From: Maribacter sp. MJ134
GTDB taxonomy: Bacteria; Bacteroidota; Bacteroidia; Flavobacteriales; Flavobacteriaceae
Assembly: GCF_003970695.1 (NCBI RefSeq)
Contig: NZ_CP034570.1
Span: forward strand, 3,286,001-3,350,000
DNA: 64,000 nucleotides
Reading direction: 5' to 3'
Under the pieces are notes generated by a model. The model saw nothing but the letters and a program-made list of their open reading frames with translations. It ran no database searches and had not been told where the DNA came from. Below, one piece after another: positions 26,271-35,463 of the stretch. Each line of letters starts with the position of its first letter. Position 1 is the first letter of the stretch. A program made the position numbers and the translations under genes.

Positions 26271-27527
26271 CTAAGCAACAATGCGTTCGTTGGCTTCATC
26301 TAAAGTGGAGTTATCAAAACGTTTCAAGTAAATTTCAGTAGTTTTTAAGGAACTATGCCCCAAACCTTCACTGATTATTGCCGTCGATATTCCCATAAAC
26401 TTAGCAATTGTCGCCCAAGAATGACGAATAGAATAGGTTGTAAAGTGCTGTTTAATTCCTGCGTCTAGCGCGATAATTTTTAGTCTTTCGTTTACCCTTC
26501 TTCTTATAGTTTTATACTTCTCATATTTAGCTGTACTGCCATCGTAATTTGCAGGGAATAGAAAATCTTCTTCTGATTTATCTATTAAATAATGAGTTAA
26601 AATTTCTTTTAACTCGGAAGTGAGTTTTACTGATAATGGGTCACCAGTTTTACTTCTTCCATAGAATATTCTATCCTCACGTACATTTGATTTTTTAAGC
26701 TTAACCAAGTCTATCAAATTCATTTCTCTGCAATTAAACATTATCAGAGCATAGTTTTTCGTATGCCACAGCGCAGAGTTCTTTTCATATTTTAATTTGC
26801 GAATGTTTAGGAAGTCTTCTTTAGAAATCGCTCTCTTCTTTGTTTGATTTGAAGATGGAATCTTGTAGCGATGGAAGGGATTCTTAGCTACTTCAATTCT
26901 ATCTTCATTTATAGCTGCGTTATATATTGCTCTGATAGCTCTTAAAACTGAACTTATGCTATTTGGTTTTAGACCTTTTGATTCTTTTTCTATTTGAAAA
27001 TCTTTGAGCATACTTACATTTAGTTGGTCCAATCTCAAATCTTGATTGTTATTGAATTTTATAAAAGCTTTTATCCCATTGAGATACCATTCGGCTGAGC
27101 TTGGTTTGTTTGTTTTTAGTTTTCTGTCAACAATGACTTGACCCCAAACTTTTAGAGTTAATCCGTTTGACAGTTTACCTTTGAGCGATGGGCTTATCTG
27201 TTCCTCCCATTTATCTTTGATTTCTGTTACTAGAGTATCAATGTCCATATATTGAATAGCATCTCCGAGTTCATTTATCAAGCTTCGCGCAACATGAAGT
27301 TTGTCATATAGAATTTGGTTGATTTTGGAACAATCTATATTTTTATTTACAAGAACAGAGCGTTTCAGACAGAATGAATTTACATCCCATCCATTTTTTG
27401 AAGTTTCATAAGGCAATCGAATGATTCTTGGTTTTATATGGAAAACGCGCAAAGCAATCGGATACAATTCGGAAATTGCATTTTTCGAGGATTTTCGAGT
27501 ATCTAATATGAGTCTAACTTTAGCCAT
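26271..27527 (-). CDS. Tyrosine recombinase (integrase) of the second island
   Basis: A protein of about 418 aa with arm-binding, core-binding and catalytic domains. The catalytic part shows RHSWAT, LGHSSLKTT and the tyrosine in EIYLKRF. As in the other integrase, box I (FNCREMNLIDLVKL) does not match the canonical spacing well. The ATG at 27527 (MAKVRLIL) is preferred to the GTG at 27533. It sits about 170 bp from the right tRNA fragment and is similar in layout but clearly different in sequence from the first integrase, though both appear to use the same tRNA gene. Confidence 0.9.
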   Translation of the reverse strand: MAKVRLILDTRKSSKNAISELYPIALRVFHIKPRIIRLPYETSKNGWDVNSFCLKRSVLVNKNIDCSKINQILYDKLHVARSLINELGDAIQYMDIDTLVTEIKDKWEEQISPSLKGKLSNGLTLKVWGQVIVDRKLKTNKPSSAEWYLNGIKAFIKFNNNQDLRLDQLNVSMLKDFQIEKESKGLKPNSISSVLRAIRAIYNAAINEDRIEVAKNPFHRYKIPSSNQTKKRAISKEDFLNIRKLKYEKNSALWHTKNYALIMFNCREMNLIDLVKLKKSNVREDRIFYGRSKTGDPLSVKLTSELKEILTHYLIDKSEEDFLFPANYDGSTAKYEKYKTIRRRVNERLKIIALDAGIKQHFTTYSIRHSWATIAKFMGISTAIISEGLGHSSLKTTEIYLKRFDNSTLDEANERIVA

Positions 27528-27564
27528 TTTCACCCCTTAAACTACTTCAAGTTAGGAATAAAAA

Positions 27565-27579
27565 TGCACAGTCTGTGCA
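27565..27579. repeat. Palindrome at the right end of the second island
   Basis: TGCACAGTCTGTGCA, arms TGCACAG/CTGTGCA, between the integrase start and the attachment site. It is the partner of 18439-18453 and is found at both ends of this island. Candidate recombinase or excisionase site. Confidence 0.5.
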
Positions 27580-27700
27580 CAGTTTTGTTTGTATTCATAT
27601 GATGTCAAATGAATATAAATCTTATGAAAAATGAGTTAACTAATTAAAAATCAATAAGTAACGAGCAATTTTAATTTTCGATGTTTTTAAGAATTTCGGA

Positions 27701-27743
27701 CTGGCAGGCAAGAGGTCACCGGTTCGAATCCGGTATTCTCCAC
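27701..27743 (+). repeat. Attachment site: 3' half of a tRNA-Ala(GGC) gene, copy 2 (attR)
   Basis: Identical over 43 bp to 18347-18389 and followed by CA, completing a CCA end. The distance between copies is 9354 bp, the size of the second island. Sequence left of the copies differs, as expected for attachment site junctions. Confidence 0.87.
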
Positions 27744-27756
27744 CAAGTATGACAGG

Positions 27757-27783
27757 GCTTCCAAGAAATTGGAAGCTTTTTTT
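27757..27783 (+). terminator. Terminator after the right tRNA fragment
   Basis: GCTTCCAA, loop GAAA, TTGGAAGC, then a run of T. It is probably the original terminator of the chromosomal tRNA-Ala gene. Confidence 0.8.
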
Positions 27784-27831
27784 ATTTGCACGGCGTCGAC
27801 CTAGCTTTCACTTGTCTTTAAGGATGGTAAC

Positions 27832-29175
27832 CTATTCTTTATTCAACAGTTTTTTGCTCAATTCTTCTAGAGACATACCTTTGGTCTCTGGCATTACAGT
27901 AATTGCCCAAATGAGTTGCAGTACCATCATCAAGCCAAAGAAATAATAAATATACCATACTGCATTTCTCAGGAGTCCTTCACTTGCATCCAGAAAAAAT
28001 GGAGTGATCAAGGTTATGATCGCCGCGAAGACCCAATGTATACTAACGCCCCAGGACTGACCATAAGCGCGCACGCTGTTTGGATATATTTCCGAAATGA
28101 ACACCCAGATTACAGCACCTTGGCCTATGGCATGAGCAGCCACAAAAGAGCATATAAATGTGAGGGTCAGAGTAGAGCCCAAATCGAACTGAAAGCAGAG
28201 ACCTACCATGAGTAAACTAATGATATAGCCAAAAGAACCTATTATAATCAATTGTTTCCTGCCAAGTTTGTCCAACAAGCGCACCCCAATAATGGTAAAG
28301 ATTAGATTTACAATTCCAATGGCGATTGAATTGAAGAGCGATTCTTTTCCTCCTAAACCTGCTTGTTCCAAAATTTCTGGTGCATAATAGAGCACGAAAT
28401 TAATGCCCGATAGTTGATTGAAGAGCGCAATAAAAAAGCCAAGCCAAATGACTCGAGAAAATTTCTTTTGAAAAAGGTTTTCGTTTTTTTCGGACTCGAC
28501 TAAATCTAGTTTTATCTCATCCAGATGTTGCTGCGCGGTCTCTTTGGAATAAATGAGTTCCAAGACCCTGAGGGCACCCTCATCATCCTTCTTTTGCAGC
28601 GCCAACCATCTAGGACTATTCGGAACTTTAAGTACCATAATGGTATAAATCAATGCAGGGATGGCTTCCACGCCTAACATCCAGCGCCAATCGTTAGCAC
28701 CATCGAAACCTTTTAGCAACCAATTGGATACAAAGGCAATTAGTATTCCAAAGACCAACCAGAACTGATAGAGTCCTCCAAGCTTACCTCTATTCTCTTT
28801 GGACGTGATTTCAGAGATATAGATTGGGGCCGCTACGGAAGAGATTCCTACGCCAACGCCTCCTATAAACCTAAAGGCGGAGAAAGCATAGGGGTCTTGT
28901 GCCAGGGCACAACCAACAGCCGATACAAAGAAGAGGATACCAATCCAGAAAAGGGTCTTTTTACGACCTAGTTTTTTTGTTGGAATACCTCCGAAGAGCG
29001 ATCCAAAAACTGTTCCCCAAAGTGCCATACTCATAATGAATGTTCCGTGGAATAACGGAGAGGTCTCCCAAAGTTGCTTTATGGGGTCATTTGCACCGCT
29101 GATTACAACGGTATCAAAACCAAATAAGAAACCGGCTAAAGCAACGGTTATGGACCAAACTAGTATTCTATTCAT
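27832..29175 (-). CDS. Sugar porter (MFS) transporter
   Basis: A 447-aa inner-membrane protein with twelve predicted membrane helices. Sugar-porter signatures are GFDTVVISG in helix 1, GRKKTLFW after helix 2, the RFIGGVGVG...APIYISEI region, PNSPRWL in the central loop, and the C-terminal PETKGMSLEEL. It should take up a hexose or related sugar by proton symport. It is divergent from the SDR gene, with 62-110 bp between them, and may share control with it. Substrate not determinable. Confidence 0.93.
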   Translation of the reverse strand: MNRILVWSITVALAGFLFGFDTVVISGANDPIKQLWETSPLFHGTFIMSMALWGTVFGSLFGGIPTKKLGRKKTLFWIGILFFVSAVGCALAQDPYAFSAFRFIGGVGVGISSVAAPIYISEITSKENRGKLGGLYQFWLVFGILIAFVSNWLLKGFDGANDWRWMLGVEAIPALIYTIMVLKVPNSPRWLALQKKDDEGALRVLELIYSKETAQQHLDEIKLDLVESEKNENLFQKKFSRVIWLGFFIALFNQLSGINFVLYYAPEILEQAGLGGKESLFNSIAIGIVNLIFTIIGVRLLDKLGRKQLIIIGSFGYIISLLMVGLCFQFDLGSTLTLTFICSFVAAHAIGQGAVIWVFISEIYPNSVRAYGQSWGVSIHWVFAAIITLITPFFLDASEGLLRNAVWYIYYFFGLMMVLQLIWAITVMPETKGMSLEELSKKLLNKE

Positions 29176-29285
29176 AAAATGAGTTTAACAACTTCTAAAT
29201 ATAAGAAAACAAAACTTTAACATATACCATATTTTAGATGAGTACCTTTATAAAAGGTATCAAGGTAAAATTTAATATAGAAAAT

Positions 29286-29990
29286 ATGAAAGGAAAAGTG
29301 GCCTATATAACCGGAGGTTCTAAAGGTATAGGATTAGGCGTTGCAGCTGCTCTCTTAAAAGAAGGCGTGAAGGTTGCTATAAGTGGAAGAGGCACTAAGA
29401 GTTTGGAAAATGCCAAACAAGTTTTGGATGCTTCAGAAGATTTGATTTGCATTCAGTCTGACGTCACTAATTTTGATAATGAAAAAAATGCCGTTGCTCA
29501 GATTTTAGAAAAGTGGGGAACTTTGGATATTGTCTTCGCCAATGCAGGAGTAGGGCATTTTGCGCCTGTAGACGAGCTCTCTCTGTCGGATTGGAACATT
29601 ATGGTCAACACCAACCTTACAGGGGCGTTCCACACACTAAAAGCGTCCATGGAAGGATTAAAGGTGTCTCAAGGATATTACATTACGTTGGCGAGTTTGG
29701 CCGGAACCAATTTCTTTGCTTCAGGTGCGGGGTATAATGCCACTAAATTTGGAGTGGTCGGTTTTACCCAAGCGGTAATGTTAGACCTTAGAAAACATGG
29801 GATAAAGGTGTCTACAATTATGCCAGGTTCCGTTGCTACACATTTTAATGGGAATGAACCTAACGAAAAAGATGCTTGGAAAATTCAACCTGAGGACATT
29901 GGGGAACTTGTAGTAGACTTGCTAAGAATGAATCCGAGAACGTTACCAAGTAAAATAGAGGTAAGACCTACCAGGCCAGATTTAAAATAG
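29286..29990 (+). CDS. Short-chain dehydrogenase/reductase
   Basis: A 234-aa SDR with the NAD(P)-binding motif TGGSKGIG (about 8-15), NAG near 84 and the catalytic YNATK (near 150). The start is set at the ATG at 29286 (MKGKVAYITGG), as family members begin there; an upstream in-frame ATG at 29238 would add 16 residues. It stops 2 bp before the convergent AddB-like gene. Substrate unknown. Confidence 0.9.
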   Translation: MKGKVAYITGGSKGIGLGVAAALLKEGVKVAISGRGTKSLENAKQVLDASEDLICIQSDVTNFDNEKNAVAQILEKWGTLDIVFANAGVGHFAPVDELSLSDWNIMVNTNLTGAFHTLKASMEGLKVSQGYYITLASLAGTNFFASGAGYNATKFGVVGFTQAVMLDLRKHGIKVSTIMPGSVATHFNGNEPNEKDAWKIQPEDIGELVVDLLRMNPRTLPSKIEVRPTRPDLK

Positions 29991-29992
29991 GG

Positions 29993-32737
29993 TTATACTT
30001 CTTTTTCCAGAAAGTCTATTTCCGGATTGGTAATTTCAGAAATAAGGTGAAACAAACAGCGTTCAAATTCTGATATAATTTCGGAAGCTATGCGCTGTTG
30101 CTCTTTCGTAGCCCTACCGGAAGATTCTTTTTTCGCAAAGAATTGTGTTCCGGCTTTTAAATTTTTAAGCGATATGATACCTGCTTGTATGGAATTGCTC
30201 GGGTGTATGTGATTGTACATGTAGGAGTAACATAATAGTTGAAAGGCTTTGCTGTATTGGTAGTCTTCGACGAGGGAATCCCATTCCTTGATTTCTACAT
30301 TGCTTTTTTGGACTCTTCCCGTTTTGTAGTCGATAATTCTTACGACCCCGTCAACCTCGTCTATACGGTCTAGCTTACCTTTTAATACAACTGGGAATTC
30401 TATTCCCGGGATTTTGAGTGTTACGGATAGATTTTGTTCTAGTGCTATTACTTTGGTGGTGCATTTGCTTAGTCCCTCGATTTCTATCTCAATGAAATTC
30501 TGAATATACTTGATGATAACGTAATAGGAAATAAGATTTTTACCGGTACTGAAATCACCGTCGAGATATGTTTTCTTAAAGTTCTTTTGTACAGTATCTT
30601 CAATTTGTGATTTGGCCTTTTCCAGACCTTCCCTTGATAGTTCGTGACCAATAAACGGCGTATATAGTTCTTCTAACGTATCGTGAGCTATGGTCCCAAA
30701 TGTATTCGCGGCTACTGTTTCTTCTACCGTAGCAATATCGTTAATACCCAAAAGATTTTGTTTATAAAAATCTACTGGATTTCTAATGTAATTGCTTAAT
30801 GAGCTGGGAGAGAATCCTTTTGCAGCATAGGTACGGATAAGGGATATTAAGTCCTCGGTTTTTCTTATGCTTTCAACATTCTCCTGTAGAATAGTTACTT
30901 TAGGAGAGGCTATAATTTCAGTTACGTCCTTTCTATTAGGGTCCGTCAAGATTTGTGTAATGAGTCTACTTTTCTCACCTCCTTCTAACACGTCTGGTTC
31001 TGTATTGTAAATTAGATGGATGTTTTTCGCACGTTGTAGTAACCTGTAGAAGTGATAGGTGTAAATAGCGTCTTTCTCTTTATAAGTAGGTAGACCGTGA
31101 GCTATTTTTAAATCGAAGGGAATAAAGGAATTATTGGACTTTCCAGAGGGTAAGATACCTTCGTTTACGGAAGTAAGGATAACTGTTTCAAAATCTAAAT
31201 TTCTAGATTCCAACATACCCATTACCTGTAGGCCTTCTAATGGATCCCCTTTAAAATCCAAAGTTTCTGAGGATAATAGTTGTAAGTATAGGGTTTTTAG
31301 ACCTTTTAAATTGGTAATATAATCGTACTTAAACAGAAGGTCTTGCAGCTGGTTGAAGAGCGTATGAAATTTATACAACTGCTCTAGCGCCAAATTATTC
31401 CCGTTTTGGGTATAGATATCTTTCAGTTCTAAAATTAAAACATGGCTATTAGCAATAAATTGTTTTGGTTCCATAAAGGCTTGACCAAAAAGTAGCGGTA
31501 TAGTAGCTATCTTAAAATCAAGAACAGATGCTATATGTTCTTTTGTTATGTAAGCCCAATTTTTGGTCTTAAGGGTAGTAATGACCTCATTGGTTGAAAA
31601 GCCTGATGTATTTAACAGGATTGAAGTAACAGGATGGGATAGCAAACGTATAAAGTCTTTATAAAACCAGCCTTTCGTTGTGCGTTGCTCGTGAATTTCA
31701 AAAAGACTTTCAAAGAAACTCGCAATAGGGCTATTTCCCAATTGTTGCCCCATGGTTATGTTTACCTTGTCAATGGTCTCAGGGATAGAATTTAAAATGG
31801 GGTTCAGAAGATTTTCATCAGCTAGAATTAAAGCAGTATTTTTTAATTGATCAGGAGTATGTTCCTGGATTTCTTCGAGAATATTTCCCACGTATTTAGA
31901 TTGGGATATATTTTTTGGCACTCCAACTGCCTTGATTTTCTTTTTAGACAAATAATAATTACTTAAACCTTTCAGCGAATTCTTTTTTAAGTAATCCCAA
32001 CGGGCGGTGTGCTTTCTAATAAAAAGACCTGCATCATGAACGGGGTCTTCTAAGAAATAAGAATCTATATCAAAATAAATAGTTGATTTCGTTGTATCTA
32101 GGATGGTCTGAATAATTTCACTTTCCGCATTATTTAAAGCATTAAAACCTATAAACACATGGTTTTTGGAATTATGGCTCAAATAGGTTCCTATGTTTTC
32201 GGCCGCCGTACGGTATACTAAGCCTTGATGACCAACATTTTCTTGAAGGAGTTTAGAATTAAATAAGGAATATATTGGGCTTAAATGATTCCAAAAATGA
32301 AGGTAGTTTTTCATTAACTCCGTCTTTTCATTAGTTAGGGACCAATGGTTGAGTTCTTGAATGGAGGATAGGTTGGAAAAAAGTTTTGGACCATCGATCA
32401 GATAGCGATCTACTTCATTGAAATCCTGCAGTAAAGTCTGCCCCCATTTTAAGAAGGATTCAAAGGACTCTTTTTCGAAATCACCAACAGTGAGATAGGT
32501 CTCATAGAGTTTAAATAACTGTTCAGTATTATTGATGTAGGTTAATCCGGAAACTTGCTCTATAAATTCTTCTATACTAAAAATAGAAGGCGAGATGATG
32601 GTCTTTGCAATGCTTTTAGAAATTGCTTTTTTAAGAAACGTACCTGCTCGTTTACTGGGAAGAATAAAAACAAGATGTTCAAAATCATCAACTTTTAAAT
32701 TTAAGTCATCTATTACTTCCGCTATGAAACTTCGCAT
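29993..32737 (-). CDS. AddB-like PD-(D/E)XK nuclease
   Basis: A 914-aa protein with a degenerate helicase-like N-terminal part and a C-terminal RecB-family nuclease domain (about 650-900). The nuclease motif is GKLDRIDEVDG...IIDYKTG, followed by QLLCYSYMY. It resembles the second subunit of the AddAB helicase-nuclease that processes double-strand breaks in Bacteroidota. Its partner is the UvrD-type gene at 35464-38562, with ompA and kbl between. Confidence 0.85.
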   Translation of the reverse strand: MRSFIAEVIDDLNLKVDDFEHLVFILPSKRAGTFLKKAISKSIAKTIISPSIFSIEEFIEQVSGLTYINNTEQLFKLYETYLTVGDFEKESFESFLKWGQTLLQDFNEVDRYLIDGPKLFSNLSSIQELNHWSLTNEKTELMKNYLHFWNHLSPIYSLFNSKLLQENVGHQGLVYRTAAENIGTYLSHNSKNHVFIGFNALNNAESEIIQTILDTTKSTIYFDIDSYFLEDPVHDAGLFIRKHTARWDYLKKNSLKGLSNYYLSKKKIKAVGVPKNISQSKYVGNILEEIQEHTPDQLKNTALILADENLLNPILNSIPETIDKVNITMGQQLGNSPIASFFESLFEIHEQRTTKGWFYKDFIRLLSHPVTSILLNTSGFSTNEVITTLKTKNWAYITKEHIASVLDFKIATIPLLFGQAFMEPKQFIANSHVLILELKDIYTQNGNNLALEQLYKFHTLFNQLQDLLFKYDYITNLKGLKTLYLQLLSSETLDFKGDPLEGLQVMGMLESRNLDFETVILTSVNEGILPSGKSNNSFIPFDLKIAHGLPTYKEKDAIYTYHFYRLLQRAKNIHLIYNTEPDVLEGGEKSRLITQILTDPNRKDVTEIIASPKVTILQENVESIRKTEDLISLIRTYAAKGFSPSSLSNYIRNPVDFYKQNLLGINDIATVEETVAANTFGTIAHDTLEELYTPFIGHELSREGLEKAKSQIEDTVQKNFKKTYLDGDFSTGKNLISYYVIIKYIQNFIEIEIEGLSKCTTKVIALEQNLSVTLKIPGIEFPVVLKGKLDRIDEVDGVVRIIDYKTGRVQKSNVEIKEWDSLVEDYQYSKAFQLLCYSYMYNHIHPSNSIQAGIISLKNLKAGTQFFAKKESSGRATKEQQRIASEIISEFERCLFHLISEITNPEIDFLEKEV

Positions 32738-32749
32738 ATGGTAAAAATA

Positions 32750-32779
32750 AAAAAGCTCCGCAATTTGCGGAGCTTTTTG
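32750..32779 (-). terminator. Terminator after the OmpA gene
   Basis: AGCTCCGCA/TGCGGAGCT stem with a 3-nt loop, flanked by A- and T-runs on both sides, so it can work on either strand. It lies 31 bp after the OmpA stop and just upstream of the AddB-like start. Confidence 0.9.
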
Positions 32780-32809
32780 TTTATTAAAACACTTATGTTT
32801 ATTAGAAAC

Positions 32810-34153
32810 TTATTTTACCAAGTTGATTTCTACCCTTCTGTTCTGAGTTCTACCAGATCTAGTATTGTTAGTAGCAATTGGCTTATCTTCTCCGTAACCT
32901 ACGGCAGATAATCTGAATTCTTCAATTCCTTTGTCTACTAAGAATTCTTTTACGGAAAGAGCTCTTGACTCAGAAAGACTCTGGTTCAATTTAGCACTAC
33001 CAACACTGTCAGTATGTCCTTCTACAGTAAACTTAGCGTTAGGATATTCTTTTAAGATTGTGATGATATCTACCATTACAGAAGTAGACTCAGCTTTAAT
33101 AGAAGATTTACCAGTGTCGAACAAGATAGTTCTTGCATAGTCGTTCAATTGTTTTTGAACCTCTTCAGTTACTTCTGGACAACCAGCGTTAGCTACAGTA
33201 CCAGCAACATCTGGACATTGATCGTCTTTATCTAATACGCTATCACCATCTTTATCTGGCCATGGGCATCCTTTGTTCTCAGCAGGACCTGCTTCGTTAG
33301 GACACTCATCATCTTTATCAGCAACACCGTCACCGTCAGCATCTGGGCAACCAGCTAAAGCGGCAAGACCAGCTTCGTTAGGACAAGCATCGTCTTTATC
33401 GGCAACACCGTCACCGTCAGCATCTGGACAACCATTCATTTCGGCAGAACCAGCTTCATTAGGACAGCTATCTTTGCTATCTTCTATGCCATCACCGTCA
33501 GCATCAGGACATCCGTTGAAAGCTTCTAAACCAGCAACTTCTGGACAAGCATCATCTTTGTCGTATATACCGTCACCGTCAGTGTCAGTACCACCAAACT
33601 TAACAGAGATACCTGCTAAATGTTGGAAATGTTTTACTCCGTAATCCTCGAAAGCGTGCTTGTAAGTAGATTGTAAAGTAAGACCAAGGTTTTCAGAGAA
33701 CCAGATGTTCAAACCAAGACCACCGTTTACCGTACCAGCACCAATTTCATCAACCCAAGTATAACCACCACCGATTTCGATAAAAGGATCGATAACGCTT
33801 TCTCTTTTGATGAAGTCATATTTAATTGTACCATCTATAGCATAGTGAGATAGGTCATCAACTGAAACGTCACCTAATTTGCTAATTTTGTTTAAGGAAC
33901 CTCTTGCTCCAATAGAGAATCCGTCACCAACGGATTTAGATACTCCTACAAAAGAAATTGATGGAAGAATGTTCCAATGATCGTTCGCATTAAAGAATTC
34001 ATTACCGAAAGAACTTACATCCCCAGTAGGATATACGTCAATGGCGTTAACCCCGAACTGTACTTGCCAAGGATTATTCTCGTCTTGCGCTTGTATGCTG
34101 TTAAAACCTACAAAAAGTAGGGCAACAACCAATAATTTGCTAAGATGTTTCAT
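32810..34153 (-). CDS. OmpA-family outer membrane protein with thrombospondin type 3 repeats
   Basis: A 447-aa envelope protein: signal peptide (about 1-23, ending QAQ), a beta-barrel-like domain (about 25-187), calcium-binding thrombospondin type 3 repeats (about 190-325, repeated [12 protein letters not shown]...CP units) and a C-terminal OmpA peptidoglycan-binding domain (ending [10 protein letters not shown]). It ties the outer membrane to the cell wall. The ATG at 34153 (MKHLSKLL) replaces a TTG six bases upstream. A near-consensus promoter lies 35 bp upstream. Confidence 0.93.
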   Translation of the reverse strand: MKHLSKLLVVALLFVGFNSIQAQDENNPWQVQFGVNAIDVYPTGDVSSFGNEFFNANDHWNILPSISFVGVSKSVGDGFSIGARGSLNKISKLGDVSVDDLSHYAIDGTIKYDFIKRESVIDPFIEIGGGYTWVDEIGAGTVNGGLGLNIWFSENLGLTLQSTYKHAFEDYGVKHFQHLAGISVKFGGTDTDGDGIYDKDDACPEVAGLEAFNGCPDADGDGIEDSKDSCPNEAGSAEMNGCPDADGDGVADKDDACPNEAGLAALAGCPDADGDGVADKDDECPNEAGPAENKGCPWPDKDGDSVLDKDDQCPDVAGTVANAGCPEVTEEVQKQLNDYARTILFDTGKSSIKAESTSVMVDIITILKEYPNAKFTVEGHTDSVGSAKLNQSLSESRALSVKEFLVDKGIEEFRLSAVGYGEDKPIATNNTRSGRTQNRRVEINLVK

Positions 34154-34187
34154 GTTCAAATTTTTAAGTTTAAGTGTTTATTAGCTG

Positions 34188-34217
34188 CAAATGTAAGTTG
34201 TTAAATATTATTAACAA
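34188..34217 (-). promoter_or_regulatory. Promoter of the OmpA gene
   Basis: On the minus strand TTG (34215-34217) is followed after 19 bp by TACATTTG (34188-34195), an exact fit to the Bacteroidota TTG-N19-TAnnTTTG promoter, 35 bp upstream of the ATG. Confidence 0.75.
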
Positions 34218-34266
34218 AATCAATTTCCTATTTTTTTTAACGCATTTGATAGAATAAAATCAGCAT

Positions 34267-35460
34267 TTAAACGATTTTTAATTCTTTGCCAACCTCAATA
34301 AAAGCCCTGATTGCGAAATCTAAATGCTCTTTTGTATGCGCTGCTGATAGCTGCACTCTTATCCTAGCCTTATCTTTTGGAACTACGGGATAAAAGAAAC
34401 CTATTACGTATATACCTTTCTCTAAAAGCATATTCGCCATGTCTTGTGAGAGTTTAGCGTCATAAAGCATTACAGGAACAATTGCGGAATCCCCGTCTAT
34501 AATATCAAAACCTGCCTCTTTCATTCCTTTTTTAAAGTATTCTGTGTTTTGTTGCAGCTTATCTCTTAACGAGGTGTCGTTCTCCAACATTTCAAAAACC
34601 TTAATAGAGGCCCCGACTATAGCAGGCGCTAACGAGTTGGAGAACAGATAAGGTCTGGAACGCTGTCTTAGAAGCTCTATAATTTCCTTTTTTGCCGTTG
34701 TATAACCGCCCATGGCCCCGCCTAATGCTTTTCCCAAGGTTCCTGTTATGATGTCAATGCGGCCCATTACGCCCTTTTCTTCCAAAGTACCTTTTCCTTT
34801 TGGCCCTATAAAACCAGTAGCGTGGCATTCATCTATCATGACCATAGCATCATATTTGTCGGCAAGGTCGCAGATTTCATCTAGTGGAGCAACAAGGCCG
34901 TCCATGGAAAATACACCATCGGTCACTATAATTTTAAATCTAGCCTTATCCTCATTGGCCTGCCGTAATTGTTTCTCTAGGTCGCCCATATCACTGTTAG
35001 CGTAGCGGTAACGTTTGGCTTTACAAAGTCTTACACCATCTATGATGGAGGCATGATTTAGAGAATCGGAGATTATGGCATCTTCCGCGGTTAATAGCGG
35101 TTCAAAAACACCACCGTTCGCATCAAAAGCGGCCGCGTATAGAATGGTATCTTCTGTACCATAAAATTCGGCTATTTTTTTCTCTAAAGTTTTGTGGATG
35201 TCTTGAGTGCCACAAATAAACCGAACCGAAGACATACCAAAACCATGAGAGTCCAAAGTGTCCTTAGCGGCCTGAACTACCTCCGGATGGGAAGAAAGAC
35301 CTAGATAATTGTTCGCACAAAAATTAATGACCTCTTCTCCTGTGGAGATTTTTATTACCGCATCTTGTGGAGTAACAATAATCCGTTCTTCTTTAAAGAG
35401 ACCATCTTCTTTGATTTGGTTTAATTCCTTTTCTAAGTGTTCTTTAATTTTTCCGTACAT
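34267..35460 (-). CDS. kbl: Glycine C-acetyltransferase (2-amino-3-ketobutyrate CoA ligase)
   Basis: A 397-aa PLP enzyme of the alpha-oxoamine synthase group that links acetyl-CoA with glycine to give 2-amino-3-oxobutyrate, part of threonine breakdown. The PLP lysine is K244 in [11 protein letters not shown]210 and H213 lie in [11 protein letters not shown]. The N-terminal [10 protein letters not shown] and length fit Kbl rather than BioF. It follows the helicase gene by 3 bp. No threonine dehydrogenase gene is adjacent. Confidence 0.92.
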   Translation of the reverse strand: MYGKIKEHLEKELNQIKEDGLFKEERIIVTPQDAVIKISTGEEVINFCANNYLGLSSHPEVVQAAKDTLDSHGFGMSSVRFICGTQDIHKTLEKKIAEFYGTEDTILYAAAFDANGGVFEPLLTAEDAIISDSLNHASIIDGVRLCKAKRYRYANSDMGDLEKQLRQANEDKARFKIIVTDGVFSMDGLVAPLDEICDLADKYDAMVMIDECHATGFIGPKGKGTLEEKGVMGRIDIITGTLGKALGGAMGGYTTAKKEIIELLRQRSRPYLFSNSLAPAIVGASIKVFEMLENDTSLRDKLQQNTEYFKKGMKEAGFDIIDGDSAIVPVMLYDAKLSQDMANMLLEKGIYVIGFFYPVVPKDKARIRVQLSAAHTKEHLDFAIRAFIEVGKELKIV

Positions 35461-35463
35461 CTT

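Noticed and set aside
33273-33644. Plus-strand open frame opposite the OmpA gene.
   Set aside because: It mirrors the thrombospondin repeats in a shadow frame, with the repetitive codons of the real gene.
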